From: Saprospiraceae bacterium
Lineage (GTDB): Bacteria > Bacteroidota > Bacteroidia > Chitinophagales > Saprospiraceae
Direction of reading: 5' to 3'
NCBI GenBank assembly: GCA_016787415.1
Contig: JAEUUT010000149.1
Span: forward strand, 34,879-98,878
DNA: 64,000 nt
The notes under the pieces are model-generated. The model was given only the letters and a program-made list of their open reading frames with translations. It made no database searches and was not told the DNA's origin. Positions 36,084 to 45,790 of this stretch are shown piece after piece. Both the position numbers and the translations under genes were made by a program. Position 1 is the first letter of the stretch. Every line of letters starts with the position of its first letter.

Positions 36084-37478
36084 TCAAAACGCCGCATAAT
36101 ACCTCGCCCCCAGTGTCACCCCTTCCTGACCGATCGATTTCAGGCCCCAGTGCCCCATTTCGGTGAGCACCGATTCCTGTTGCAGGCCGGTATGCAGGTT
36201 TTCATACTGGTCGTAGTCGATGGCGCGGCGGCGTTGCAATTTTTCAAACACTTTAAAATGGCTTGCCACGGCTTCCCAGCCGGGTTGTACGCTGGCTTCA
36301 AACACCTTGGCTTTGGAGCCGCTGCCATAGGCCACGAATCCGAAGCGTTTCCCGGTGATGGCTGCATTTTCCTGCACATCGGATTCCAGTGTGCTCATGA
36401 GCGCCAGGAAGATAGAGGCTGTGTACAGGTTGCCAGTTTCCTGGCTGGCGCGTTGCGCTTTTTCCAGTTTCTCGCGTACAAAACGACGATAAATGGGCGA
36501 TTCGCTCACTGATTTGAGGAATGCGGCATGTGCTTTTTCAAATGATTTGCGGTCTTCATATTGCTCGCGGCCAGGCTCCACAAAGCCGTAGCGCTGCACG
36601 TCGGCTGTCCATTTGCCTGCGGCTTTTCGCTCCTCAACAAAGGGTTCTACATACATGCGTTTGGCATGAAAGGCATAGGGCAGGTGGAAAATCATACGCG
36701 CCCAGCGGTCCGACATGGCCGGATAACGGTCTTCTCCAAACACACCGGCCTGCACAGCGCGGCGGCGGAAATCGGCCAGCGCCTCCGTCATGCGATTCTG
36801 ATAACATTGATTGGAGTATTGCCCGTCGAATATGGGCGTTTCGGTAAAACGCTCGCGGCGAGGTTTATAAAAATCGTGTACGCTTTCCATGGCCACCCCG
36901 AAGAGGTTGCGCACCACCAGGAGGCGCGGGTTGCGGCGCACCAGCATGGCTACGGCCCCTGCGCCCTGGGTGTATTCGCCGCTGGAGCCGAGTTCATATT
37001 TGGCTACGTCGCTGGCTACCACAATGCCGATACGGTCTTCATCGCTACCTGCTACCCAGTCGAGGGTGTTGTGCAAGGCATCCGTAGCGCCGATACAGGC
37101 AAAGGTCATATCCACTACGTCGCAGTGGCGGAAACTGTCGGAGCCATATTGTTGGGCAAATCGCTGGCCGAGCATTTCCACCGCGTAGGTGCCGGTGGGT
37201 TTGGCGCCATCGAGGGCACTTTCGGTGCCCAGGTAAATGCGGCCGATGCGGCGCGGATCGATCTGATTGCGTTCAATCAGTTCGGCGATGGCTTCGGCAG
37301 CCATGGTGGCGGCGTCTTCATGCACATCGCAAATAGCCATTTTGTGCAGGCCCAGTCCGTGCGAGAGTTTTTCGTAAGGGATGTTGCGTTTTTCAGCCAG
37401 TGCGCGAATGTCGAGATAAAGTTTGGGCACATAAAATGCCATATCGTCGATGCCGATGGGAGCGAGGCGTTTTGCCAT
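36084..37478 (-). CDS. mvaS: Hydroxymethylglutaryl-CoA synthase
   Basis: This 464-residue thiolase-fold enzyme condenses acetyl-CoA with acetoacetyl-CoA to HMG-CoA, the entry step of the mevalonate pathway. The catalytic residues are Glu86 (LGTESALDGAKP), Cys128 (DMTFACIGATDAL) and His265 (IFHLPYAFHAKRM). The motifs GSSGEYTQGAGAVAML and YGSGSKAKVFE complete the fold. The insert between Glu86 and Cys128 is about 8-10 residues longer than in the staphylococcal enzyme. Acetoacetate-CoA ligase nearby could supply its substrate. A promoter box lies 170 bases upstream. Confidence 0.9.
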   Translation of the reverse strand: MAKRLAPIGIDDMAFYVPKLYLDIRALAEKRNIPYEKLSHGLGLHKMAICDVHEDAATMAAEAIAELIERNQIDPRRIGRIYLGTESALDGAKPTGTYAVEMLGQRFAQQYGSDSFRHCDVVDMTFACIGATDALHNTLDWVAGSDEDRIGIVVASDVAKYELGSSGEYTQGAGAVAMLVRRNPRLLVVRNLFGVAMESVHDFYKPRRERFTETPIFDGQYSNQCYQNRMTEALADFRRRAVQAGVFGEDRYPAMSDRWARMIFHLPYAFHAKRMYVEPFVEERKAAGKWTADVQRYGFVEPGREQYEDRKSFEKAHAAFLKSVSESPIYRRFVREKLEKAQRASQETGNLYTASIFLALMSTLESDVQENAAITGKRFGFVAYGSGSKAKVFEASVQPGWEAVASHFKVFEKLQRRRAIDYDQYENLHTGLQQESVLTEMGHWGLKSIGQEGVTLGARYYAAF

Positions 37479-37643
37479 ACTGCTGGAATGTGTTTTAATG
37501 CGCTTTATGTAATGCGCTGACGTTCAAATAAATATCGTTTAAGGTTTCAGGAGACAGGGCTTCGGAAACGAACAAACGAGATGGAACTGATGTGGAAGAT
37601 TATGGTGGTGTCAGCGGCAGCGCTGTAAGGCTGGTTAGCGGGG

Positions 37644-37651
37644 CAAAGGTA
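37644..37651 (-). promoter_or_regulatory. -7 box TACCTTTG upstream of mvaS
   Basis: The complement of CAAAGGTA gives a perfect TAxxTTTG. The predicted leader is about 160 bases. A -33 TTTG at the usual 19-21 base spacing was not seen. Confidence 0.5.
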
Positions 37652-37770
37652 ATGATCGCATGTCAGTTTGTATCATTTCTTTTGCAAACTGGAAAGCAAA
37701 ACAGGCTGCAATTGGTTTTGTTTATCTTATGGCAAATTTTTTACAAAAAAAATTAAACAAAAGCCGTGTG

Positions 37771-37850
37771 ACGTTATGCTTTGTGTCCCTTGTGTACTCC
37801 GTGGTTTATTTTTTTACCACAGAGTACACAAGGGACACAAAGCATAACGT
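37771..37850. repeat. Hairpin with 35-bp arms, ACGTTATGCTTTGTGTCCC family
   Basis: Bases 37771-37805 and 37816-37850 are reverse complements with one mismatch; the loop is TTATTTTTTT-like. The words ACCACAGAGTACACAAGGG belong to a type of intergenic repeat often met in environmental genomes. It could be a terminator in both directions. Nothing else is seen in the rest of the 37479-38014 gap apart from the mvaS promoter box. Confidence 0.88.
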
Positions 37851-38014
37851 ACACGTGCGCTCTTCTTATCCACTCAATTATCCGGCTCATTCGGATATGC
37901 AAACAGAGGGTTCACAACTTTTTCCCAAATGCGACAGATCGAATATCTACTTTTTGGGCGGATTAGGCGGTATTTTCATTGCTCTTTTGTTTTTCCAAAC
38001 CTTCAGACTTTCCT

Positions 38015-39397
38015 ATGCGCATTTGTTTACTATTGCTCGGTATTTTTCACAGTGTATGGCTGTTTTCCCAAAACTGGCAGGTGTACGGCGCCATTCGCAC
38101 CGAAGAAGGAGAACCCCTGGAAGGCGCATCGGTGTATATCGACGACTTCACGGGTGTAATTACGGGCGGCGACGGACTGTACAGGATTTCCACGCCTGAG
38201 CGGCCTGTGCAACTCATCGTGCAGCGCCTGGGCTACTTTTCAAGGCGTATTGTACTGGAGGAAAAGGATTTTGTGTCCGGAAAACGGCTGCTTGATGTAA
38301 CCCTGACCTCCCAATTCCTTTCCCTGCCGGTGGTGGATGTGGTAGCACCCAAGGTGCAGGTGTTGATCGAGGAGGATTTTTCTATGGATTTGTATGATTA
38401 TGAATTTGCGGGCAGAAACCTCTTGCTGCTGGTACGCGATAAAAAAAGGCACCTGTTGCGACTGACAGACGAATCAGGACAAATCATTTCAGAATTGCCC
38501 CTGGCCGGGTCGCCACACCAGTTGCATCGGAGTTGCACAGGCGGCCTACATATTATCGGGCCTGATTTTTCGCAGGAACTGATCGTCAATGGCGTCGAAC
38601 TCGATACCTTCCCACGCTACGATACCCGGAAATTCAGGGCGTTTATAGAGCCCTGTGTGCTTAAAAGCGATCGATACTACATTTACCGACATGCTGCGCT
38701 GCTCAATCAGGAAATTTCATATACCTACTATGACAACTACGGCGGCAGGCACCCGCTGACTCAAATTCGCAACAGGCCGGCCATCCGCGAGGCTTTTCGC
38801 GCCTACCGGCAGTTTCTGAACAATGCGCCTTTCGTAGTGCGTGCCGAAGGAACACCGGCAAGCGACCCCATCAACAAGGATTTTACTTTTGATGAACTGT
38901 TCGATGAACAAAACCCTCCCCTGGAAATTTCCAAACTGATACCCCTTGCAGAATCCGCCAATCAGGTGGCCTGGCTGGGCGCGCTGAAAACCATCGAGCA
39001 GGATTCAGCCTATGCGCCTTTGTTTAAAATTGACAATCAAATCCTGATTTTCGACCACGTAAATGGCGAATTGCAGCGATACGATGATTTGTTCCGGTCG
39101 GAAGGAAACACCGCCATTGCCTACCAGACAGCGAGAGGCTGGAAAAAGGAGTTGCTGAAAGACGATGTGACCCAGGAACTCTATGCCCATTTTGCACCCG
39201 ACGGATTGCACCGGCTTGAAAAAATAGACCCTGAAAACGGCCACATCGTGCACACTTACCCGCTCGGTGAAGTACGTTACCTGTCGGCTAATTTTAAAAT
39301 ACGCGACGGACACCTATATTATATAGGCCAGGACAACGTAAATATTCCCAACCACAAACTCTACAAGGTGGACATCGCCCAGCGCAACAAACCCTGA
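38015..39397 (+). CDS. Exported protein with carboxypeptidase-regulatory-like domain and propeller-like body
   Basis: This 460-residue protein has a signal peptide (MRICLLLLGIFHSVWLFSQ). A beta-sandwich of the CarboxypepD_reg type follows (about 20-105: VYGAIRTEEGEPLEGASVYID, then LDVTLTSQFLSLPVVDVV). The remaining 350 residues have repeated short strands (LLLLVRDKKRHLLRLTDESG, LHIIGPDF, LYYIGQDNV) that suggest a beta-propeller. No enzyme motif is seen and the function is unknown. The ATG at 38015 is chosen because 37979 would add a non-signal leader. The gene lies 230 bases before the ATP synthase operon, which has its own promoter. Confidence 0.7.
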   Translation: MRICLLLLGIFHSVWLFSQNWQVYGAIRTEEGEPLEGASVYIDDFTGVITGGDGLYRISTPERPVQLIVQRLGYFSRRIVLEEKDFVSGKRLLDVTLTSQFLSLPVVDVVAPKVQVLIEEDFSMDLYDYEFAGRNLLLLVRDKKRHLLRLTDESGQIISELPLAGSPHQLHRSCTGGLHIIGPDFSQELIVNGVELDTFPRYDTRKFRAFIEPCVLKSDRYYIYRHAALLNQEISYTYYDNYGGRHPLTQIRNRPAIREAFRAYRQFLNNAPFVVRAEGTPASDPINKDFTFDELFDEQNPPLEISKLIPLAESANQVAWLGALKTIEQDSAYAPLFKIDNQILIFDHVNGELQRYDDLFRSEGNTAIAYQTARGWKKELLKDDVTQELYAHFAPDGLHRLEKIDPENGHIVHTYPLGEVRYLSANFKIRDGHLYYIGQDNVNIPNHKLYKVDIAQRNKP

Positions 39398-39567
39398 TTT
39401 TTCTGTGAAACATCTTTTTTCCTAATATTCTTTGTTATCCCCGCTCAAATCCGCATTAGAAATGAGGCCAGCATAGGTCTCAGTTCGCCCTATTCCAAAT
39501 TAAATTCCGGATTGCTGCTTTGCCCGACCACTTTTCCCCATTTTTTTTGGGAAAATAATTTTCTTGG

Positions 39568-39599
39568 TTTTTTTAAACGAAAATCACATTGTACCTTTG
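39568..39599 (+). promoter_or_regulatory. Promoter of the ATP synthase operon
   Basis: TACCTTTG (39592-39599) is a perfect -7 box with a T-rich -33 region (TTTT at 39568-39571; an alternative TTGG at 39564) about 20 bases upstream. Transcription would start near 39606, which rules out an ATG at 39589 and supports the atpB start at 39634. Confidence 0.65.
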
Positions 39600-39633
39600 C
39601 AGCCGATTTGAGAAAATTATTTCCAAAGTGGCT

Positions 39634-40971
39634 ATGACCTTTGCACGCAAATATTGGATTGTATTGATTATCAGTGGTTTAGCAACATGCGCTTTTGCGC
39701 AGGACGGCCACGATCATTCTCACCAGCCGCAGACCGAGCAAACGCACGGCGAGCAGATGCATCCTCAAAATGCAGAAATGTCGGCTGAAGCACCCGCAGA
39801 AGGTCACCATGAGGGCGCTCACAGCCCTTGCGGTCACTCGGTGAGCGAAGAAACCGAGTTCAATGCAGGCGACAATGCCGTTCACCACATCGCCGATGCC
39901 AATGCAATTCACGTTGTTGGCAATACCTACATTCACCTGCCTGTTATCCTGTATGCTCCTGGTCATGGCTGGAAATTTTCCACCACCTCGGCTTTCCATG
40001 CACACCACCACGGCAACGGCGAAGCCGCACAAGACGGATATGTACTGGTACATGGCAACGTAATGCGCATTCAGAACCCGCAGTATGCCAGCGGTGAAGT
40101 GAACGTAGACGACTACACACACAAAGACACCACGATCGACGGCAAAACGAAAACCCTGTACTATGCTGTCATCAACGGGCAGTGCAACCTGCTGGATTCC
40201 AAAACAACCTTCGACGGCGGCCTGATGGGCGGCGGTGTCACCAGTTTCTACGACTACTCCATCACCCGCAACGTATTTACGATGCTGCTGACAGTGCTGG
40301 TGTTTTTCTTCCTGTTCCGCTCCGTAGCCAACAGCGCTACCAAACGCCACGGACAGGCGCCAAAGGGACTGCAAAACTTCATCGAGCCCTTCTACACTTT
40401 TATCCGCGACGAAGTAGCCAAGCCAAACATCGGCCCGAAATACGAAAAATACATGCCTTACCTCTTGTCGGCATTCTTTTTCATCCTCGGCCTCAACCTG
40501 ATCGGTCAGATTCCGTTCTTCCCGGGTGGCGCCAACGTGACCGGTAATATTTCCATTACCATCGTACTGGCCCTGCTGACGTTTTTCATCTCTACGTTCA
40601 GTGCAAAACGTCATTTCTGGGAACATACGCTGTGGATGCCGGGCGTTCCAGCCGTTCTGAAAATTTTTATCCTCACGCCCATCGAAATTCTGGGTCTTTT
40701 CCTGAAGCCGTTCACCCTGCTGTTGCGTCTTTTTGCCAACATCACGGCCGGCCACATCGTGATCCTGAGTTTCGTGAGCCTGATCTTTATATTCGGCGAT
40801 GCCGGAAAAAACATGACTGGTTCCATAACCGGTATCATCGCTTCCGTACCGCTTTCGCTGTTCATGATGACGCTGGAATTGCTGGTGGCATTCCTGCAAG
40901 CATTCATCTTCACGATGTTGTCGGCAACGTATATCGGAACGGCTATTGAAGAACCACACCACCACCACTAA
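39634..40971 (+). CDS. atpB: ATP synthase F0 subunit a
   Basis: This 445-residue membrane subunit forms the proton half-channels next to the c-ring. The C-terminal 230 residues are the conserved domain: five or six helices, with the essential Arg in KPFTLLLRLFANITAGH. The first 210 residues are an unusual extension: a signal peptide (ending CAFAQ), then a His-rich stretch (GHDHSHQPQTEQTHGEQMH) and a further His/Gly-rich soluble part, and the protein ends in EEPHHHH. An extended N-terminus occurs in other Bacteroidota a subunits; the His content is striking and may bind metal. Confidence 0.93.
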   Translation: MTFARKYWIVLIISGLATCAFAQDGHDHSHQPQTEQTHGEQMHPQNAEMSAEAPAEGHHEGAHSPCGHSVSEETEFNAGDNAVHHIADANAIHVVGNTYIHLPVILYAPGHGWKFSTTSAFHAHHHGNGEAAQDGYVLVHGNVMRIQNPQYASGEVNVDDYTHKDTTIDGKTKTLYYAVINGQCNLLDSKTTFDGGLMGGGVTSFYDYSITRNVFTMLLTVLVFFFLFRSVANSATKRHGQAPKGLQNFIEPFYTFIRDEVAKPNIGPKYEKYMPYLLSAFFFILGLNLIGQIPFFPGGANVTGNISITIVLALLTFFISTFSAKRHFWEHTLWMPGVPAVLKIFILTPIEILGLFLKPFTLLLRLFANITAGHIVILSFVSLIFIFGDAGKNMTGSITGIIASVPLSLFMMTLELLVAFLQAFIFTMLSATYIGTAIEEPHHHH

Positions 40972-40972
40972 A

Positions 40973-41008
40973 GAGAGGTGAGAGAGTGAGAAGTGAGAGG
41001 TGAGAGGG
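40973..41008. repeat. GAGAGGTGAGAG words after atpB
   Basis: A one-sided run of GAGAGGTGAGA words follows two bases after the atpB stop. It is the same word family as at 21150-21275, but no right arm is present. Confidence 0.7.
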
Positions 41009-41024
41009 GCAGCTTGGGTGGTAA

Positions 41025-41309
<285 letters not shown>

Positions 41310-41457
41310 GAAATGCCCTTTCGGGGCAGCGAGCGACGGTTGGTCTGTTCAACGCCCCGATTTTTTGAGAATCATTCGGTGTCACTGCCTTTGTGGGCAT
41401 CCCGCCAGCAAAAACAGGCTCCGATCCATTTATAAAAAATCACAATTCTTCACTTCT

Positions 41458-41970
41458 ATGTTGTTTCTGGCAGATTTTTCCGTCATCAAACCCGAACCGG
41501 GTTTATTGTTCTGGACGACCGTCATTTTCCTGCTGTTCTGGTTTGTAATGAGCCGCTTTGCCTTCAAACCAATTGGCGAAGCCCTGAAAAAACGCGAACA
41601 GGACATTCAGGATGCCCTCGATGAAGCCAAAAAAGCCCGGGAGGAAATGGCACATCTGGAAGCCAAAAACGAGCAACTGCTGGCGGAAGCCCGTGAAGAG
41701 CGCGCTCAAATGCTGAAAGAAGCCAAAGAGGCTAAAGAGCAAATCATTTCTGAAGCCAAAGAACGCGCCAACGCCGAATACAAACGCAAAGTGGAAAGTG
41801 CCCTGCACGATATCGAAAACCACAAAAACGCGGCTATGGTGGAACTGAAAAACAAATCAGGCCAACTGGCTATCGAAATTGCAGAAAAAGTCCTTCGCAA
41901 AGAACTGGGCAACAAAGCCGAACAGGAAGCGTACGCCCAGAGCCTGACGAAGAGCATTGATCTGAATTGA
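41458..41970 (+). CDS. atpF: ATP synthase F0 subunit b
   Basis: This 170-residue stator subunit has one N-terminal helix (LLFWTTVIFLLFWFVMSRF) and then a long charged coiled coil (LKKREQDIQDALDEAKKAREEM). It ends in the delta-binding region (AIEIAEKVLRKEL). The ATG at 41458 gives the usual length; a frame from 41365 adds 31 residues that do not fit. The TGA stop runs into a GGTTGATGAGG hairpin that separates it from atpH. Confidence 0.95.
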   Translation: MLFLADFSVIKPEPGLLFWTTVIFLLFWFVMSRFAFKPIGEALKKREQDIQDALDEAKKAREEMAHLEAKNEQLLAEAREERAQMLKEAKEAKEQIISEAKERANAEYKRKVESALHDIENHKNAAMVELKNKSGQLAIEIAEKVLRKELGNKAEQEAYAQSLTKSIDLN

Positions 41971-41978
41971 TTGCGTTG

Positions 41979-42100
41979 ATGAGGGTTGATAAGGGTTGAT
42001 GAGGGTTGATATTCAACCACTCGATGAATGAAAATTCTACCCTTACCTCGAGCGGCTGTATATCAACCCTCATCAACCCTTATCAACCCTCATCAACCCA
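41979..42100. repeat. Hairpin inside the ATP synthase operon, GGTTGATGAGG family (atpF-atpH)
   Basis: GTTGATGAGGGTTGATAAGG words (41979-42014) pair with ATATCAACCCTCATCAACCC words (42059-42100). The middle 45 bases are unique. It lies between two co-transcribed genes and would be a stem of about 36 bp in the mRNA. Confidence 0.88.
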
Positions 42101-42133
42101 TATCAACCACCAACAACGCAACAACCAAGCACC

Positions 42134-42694
42134 ATGAGTGTCACACGTATAGCCACCCGTTACGCCAAATCACTGATCGAACTGGCCGTCGAGCAAGGTA
42201 AACTGGCCCAGGTAAATGCCGATATCCAGGTATTGCAACAAGCCGTGCGCAACCGCGACCTGTACCTGATGCTGAAAAACCCGGTGATCACCAACGACCG
42301 GAAAGCGGCTGCCATGGACGCGCTGTTCAAATCGCAGTTCGATTCCCTCACGATGGGCTACCTCAAACTGCTGATTACAAAAAACCGCGAAAACTACCTG
42401 CCGGAAATTGCCGCCGAATTCGGCGAACAATATAAAACCCTTAATAAAATCACCACCGTGCGGGTCACCACGGCTACGCCTATGAGCGACGCTGTGCTGC
42501 AAGACCTGCGCAACAAAATTGTTGCCAGCGGCGCCACCAACGAAAACATCGACCTCCAGACTTCTGTAGACCCCGACCTGATCGGCGGCTTCATCCTGGA
42601 GTTCGACAACAAACGCTACGACGCCAGCGCAGCACACAAACTCGATCAACTCAGAGCACAGTTTTCTAAAAACCTGTATATCAAAGAATTTTAA
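42134..42694 (+). CDS. atpH: ATP synthase F1 subunit delta
   Basis: This 186-residue stator subunit links F1 alpha to subunit b. The N-terminal six-helix domain (IATRYAKSLIELAVEQGKL) and the C-terminal beta/alpha part (DPDLIGGFILEFDNKRYDASAAHKL) match the OSCP/delta family in full length. The start codon follows a repeat element by about 30 bases. Confidence 0.95.
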   Translation: MSVTRIATRYAKSLIELAVEQGKLAQVNADIQVLQQAVRNRDLYLMLKNPVITNDRKAAAMDALFKSQFDSLTMGYLKLLITKNRENYLPEIAAEFGEQYKTLNKITTVRVTTATPMSDAVLQDLRNKIVASGATNENIDLQTSVDPDLIGGFILEFDNKRYDASAAHKLDQLRAQFSKNLYIKEF

Positions 42695-42697
42695 AAT

Positions 42698-42840
<143 letters not shown>

Positions 42841-44430
42841 ATGGCAGACGTCAGACCGGAAGAAATCTCCGCAATATTGAAACAACAATTGTCGGGCTTC
42901 GGGGCAGAAACCAATCTCGAAGAAGTTGGCTCTGTACTGCAGGTGGGCGACGGTATCGCTCGCGTGTATGGCCTCAACCGCGCGCAAGCGGGCGAACTCG
43001 TAGAATTTGAAAACGGCGTACGCGCCATCGTTCTGAACCTTGAAGAAGACAACGTAGGTGTTGTATTGATGGGTTCTTCCGATGGTATTCGCGAAGGCTC
43101 TGTCGTAAAACGCACCGGCAAAATCGCCTCTATCGAAGTAGGTGAAGGTTTTGTAGGCCGCGTAGTAAACCCGCTGGGCCAGCCCATCGACGGTAAAGGC
43201 CCGATCACCGGCGCCAAATACGAAATGGCGATCGAACGCAAAGCACCGGGTGTAATTTACCGCCAGCCGGTAAACGAACCGCTGCAAACCGGTATCAAGG
43301 CCATCGACGCCATGATTCCAATTGGCCGCGGCCAGCGTGAGTTGATCATCGGCGACCGTCAGACGGGTAAAACCGCTATTGCCATCGACACGATCATCAA
43401 CCAGAAAGAATTCTACGATCGTGGCGAACCTGTATTCTGTATCTACGTTGCCTGCGGTCAGAAAGCCTCCACGGTAGCCCAGGTGGCCCGTACGCTGGAA
43501 GAAAACGGTGCTATGGCTTACACCGTAATCGTGTCTTCTTCGGCTTCCGATCCGGCTCCGCTGCAGTTCTATGCTCCGTTCTCCGGCGCTGCAATCGGCG
43601 AGTATTTCCGCGATACCGGCCGCCCGGCACTGATCGTGTACGATGACCTGTCCAAACAGGCCGTAGCCTACCGCGAAGCATCCCTGCTGCTGCGCCGTCC
43701 TCCAGGCCGTGAGGCTTATCCTGGCGACGTATTCTACCTGCACAGCCGCTTGCTCGAACGCGCTGCTAAAGTCATCGCCAACGACGACGTGATGAAAGAC
43801 ATGAACGACCTGCCCGAAAGCCTCAAAAAAGCGGGCTTGCTGAAAGGTGGCGGTTCGCTCACCGCCCTGCCGATCATCGAAACACAAGCAGGCGACGTAT
43901 CTGCGTATATCCCGACGAACGTAATCTCGATCACCGACGGCCAGATATTCCTTGAATCGAACCTGTTCAACGCCGGTGTACGCCCTGCTATCAACGTAGG
44001 TATCTCCGTAAGCCGCGTAGGTGGTAATGCGCAGATCAAGTCGATGAAGAAAATCGCCGGTACGCTGAAACTCGACCAGGCGCAGTTCCGCGAACTGGAA
44101 GCCTTCGCAAAATTCGGTTCCGACCTCGACGCTGCTACGCAAAGCGTACTGGCAAAAGGCTCGCGCAACGTGGAAATTCTGAAACAGCCACAGTACAGCC
44201 CTGTAACGGTGGAAAAACAGGTGGCCATCATCTACCTCGGCACCCAGAACCTGCTGCGCGATGTTCCGCTCGATAAAGTTCACGAATTCGAGGAAATCTT
44301 CCTGATGAAAATGGAGCAGGAACTGCCTTCTATTCTGGAAGAATTCCGCAAAGGCAAACTCGAAGATGCCAGCCTTTCCAAAATGAAAGACCTGGCTGCC
44401 GAACTGGCTGAAACGTATAAGAAAAACTAA
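42841..44430 (+). CDS. atpA: ATP synthase F1 subunit alpha
   Basis: This 529-residue subunit forms the non-catalytic nucleotide sites of F1. The N-terminus [17 protein letters not shown], the beta-barrel domain, the Walker A loop GDRQTGKT (171-178) and the arginine-finger region [10 protein letters not shown] are present. The length is about 20 residues more than in E. coli (513). A longer frame from 42718 is translated repeat and is rejected. The start follows the ATTCATC repeat directly. Confidence 0.97.
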   Translation: MADVRPEEISAILKQQLSGFGAETNLEEVGSVLQVGDGIARVYGLNRAQAGELVEFENGVRAIVLNLEEDNVGVVLMGSSDGIREGSVVKRTGKIASIEVGEGFVGRVVNPLGQPIDGKGPITGAKYEMAIERKAPGVIYRQPVNEPLQTGIKAIDAMIPIGRGQRELIIGDRQTGKTAIAIDTIINQKEFYDRGEPVFCIYVACGQKASTVAQVARTLEENGAMAYTVIVSSSASDPAPLQFYAPFSGAAIGEYFRDTGRPALIVYDDLSKQAVAYREASLLLRRPPGREAYPGDVFYLHSRLLERAAKVIANDDVMKDMNDLPESLKKAGLLKGGGSLTALPIIETQAGDVSAYIPTNVISITDGQIFLESNLFNAGVRPAINVGISVSRVGGNAQIKSMKKIAGTLKLDQAQFRELEAFAKFGSDLDAATQSVLAKGSRNVEILKQPQYSPVTVEKQVAIIYLGTQNLLRDVPLDKVHEFEEIFLMKMEQELPSILEEFRKGKLEDASLSKMKDLAAELAETYKKN

Positions 44431-44447
44431 ATTAGTTACGGTGTAAC

Positions 44448-44560
44448 TGTTATTGGTTATCAGTTATCTGTTATCAGGACTGATAACACTTGGCGCCTCT
44501 ATCCGATGACGCCAAGGGCTACCAGCCCTGATAACAGATAACTGATAACCAATAACTAAA
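44448..44560. repeat. Hairpin inside the ATP synthase operon, AGTTATCAG family (atpA-atpG)
   Basis: TTATTGGTTATCAGTTATCTG and on to CAGG (about 44450-44478) pair with 44526-44556, and an inner stem CTTGGCG/CGCCAAG caps the hairpin. It is the same word family as the elements at 32, 34, 60 and 62 kb, but with a different tip. Confidence 0.9.
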
Positions 44561-44569
44561 AATACAACA

Positions 44570-45466
44570 ATGGCTGGAGGCTTAAAAGAAGTACGCGAGC
44601 GCATCAAATCCGTTATCGGCACACAGCAGATCACGAAAGCCATGAAAATGGTGTCGGCAGCGAAATTGCGCAAAGCGCAAAACGCGATCGTGCAAATGCG
44701 CCCGTATGCGGAACGTTTGAACCGCATGCTGTCCAATATTTTGTCGAACCTCGACGGCGATGCCAATACCTCGTTTGGCAAAGCGCGCCCTGTAAAAAAA
44801 GTACTGATCGTGGTGGTTACATCCAACCGCGGCCTGTGTGGTGCGTTCAATACCAATATCAACAAGGAAGCGGTCATGCTGATCAACACCAAATACGGCG
44901 AACAGCGTCGCAATGGCGGTGTCACCGTGTTGTTTATTGGTAAAAAAGGCTACGACTTCTTCCGCCGTCGTTTCAACGACCTGAAATTCAACTCGGATTT
45001 CATTCATCTGTACGACCAGCCGTCTTACGAGAATGTAAGCGCTACGGCCCGCGGATTGATGGACGAGTTTTCCAAAGGTTCCTACGACGCCATTGAAATC
45101 GTATACAGCCACTTCCGCAACGCCGCTACCCAATACCCGGTAGTGGAACAGTGGCTCCCGGTACCGAAAATGGAAGTCAAAGACACGAAGTCTGCGAAGA
45201 AAAAAGCCGACTACATCTTCGAACCGGATAAAGAACAACTCCTGGAAACCCTCGTTCCGAGTATCCTCCAGTTGTCGTTCCACAAAACAGTGCTCGACAC
45301 CCAGGCCGGCGAACATGGCGCTCGTATGACTGCGATGGACAAGGCCACGGACAACGCAGAAGAACTGCTCAAAACACTCCGCATCAATTACAACAAAGCC
45401 CGTCAGGAAGCGATTACTACCGAACTCGGCGAGATCGTAGGCGGCGCGGCTGCACTGGAGAGTTAA
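44570..45466 (+). CDS. atpG: ATP synthase F1 subunit gamma
   Basis: This 298-residue central stalk subunit turns inside F1. The N-terminal coiled-coil start (LKEVRERIKSVIGTQQITKAMKMVSAAKLRKAQ) and the C-terminal helix (ARMTAMDKATDNAEELL) are typical; the middle Rossmann-like part is complete. It is the last gene of the operon and is followed by a strong terminator. The beta and epsilon genes (atpD, atpC) must lie elsewhere, as in other Bacteroidota. Confidence 0.96.
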   Translation: MAGGLKEVRERIKSVIGTQQITKAMKMVSAAKLRKAQNAIVQMRPYAERLNRMLSNILSNLDGDANTSFGKARPVKKVLIVVVTSNRGLCGAFNTNINKEAVMLINTKYGEQRRNGGVTVLFIGKKGYDFFRRRFNDLKFNSDFIHLYDQPSYENVSATARGLMDEFSKGSYDAIEIVYSHFRNAATQYPVVEQWLPVPKMEVKDTKSAKKKADYIFEPDKEQLLETLVPSILQLSFHKTVLDTQAGEHGARMTAMDKATDNAEELLKTLRINYNKARQEAITTELGEIVGGAAALES

Positions 45467-45491
45467 ACGATAAGTAGCAAGATCATTTTTG

Positions 45492-45531
45492 TCCCGAATA
45501 CTGGTTATGGCCGGTATTCGGGATTTTTTTT
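45492..45531 (+). terminator. Rho-independent terminator of the ATP synthase operon
   Basis: TCCCGAATAC pairs with GTATTCGGGA, followed by eight T residues. It lies 26 bases after the atpG stop. Confidence 0.9.
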
Positions 45532-45601
45532 GTTGTGGGTATAGTGACTGTCTCAAAAGTAATGGTCTGATAGAAAGTGAGATATTTTGTTTGGTTGAGA
45601 T

Positions 45602-45640
45602 GCCAGACCTTCCAGGTTTTTAAAACCTGGAAGGTCTAAA
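45602..45640. repeat. Short palindrome AGACCTTCCAGG/CCTGGAAGGTCT
   Basis: The 15-16 base arms are perfect with an AT-rich centre. The element is like a repeat often seen between genes in Bacteroidota. It lies between the atp terminator and the nuclease gene. Confidence 0.75.
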
Positions 45641-45758
45641 AGCATCAGAAGCGGAATAAAATTTCTCATTTTTTCGAAGCCATTACTAATGATACAGCCA
45701 CTTATCACCCCTTCAACATTTACAAGCCCATATCACCCACTATCTCAAACAAAAAATT

Positions 45759-45766
45759 TATGTTTG
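45759..45766 (+). promoter_or_regulatory. -7 box TATGTTTG upstream of the nuclease gene
   Basis: A perfect TAxxTTTG lies 25 bases before the ATG at 45791. This supports the short start over the open frame from 45689. Confidence 0.5.
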
Positions 45767-45790
45767 TGCCAACAAAAAGTTTTTCAGACC

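Noticed and set aside
37660..38199. A 179-codon open frame before the carboxypeptidase-like gene
   Set aside because: It crosses the 37771-37850 hairpin and runs out of frame into the real gene with an Arg-rich nonsense end.
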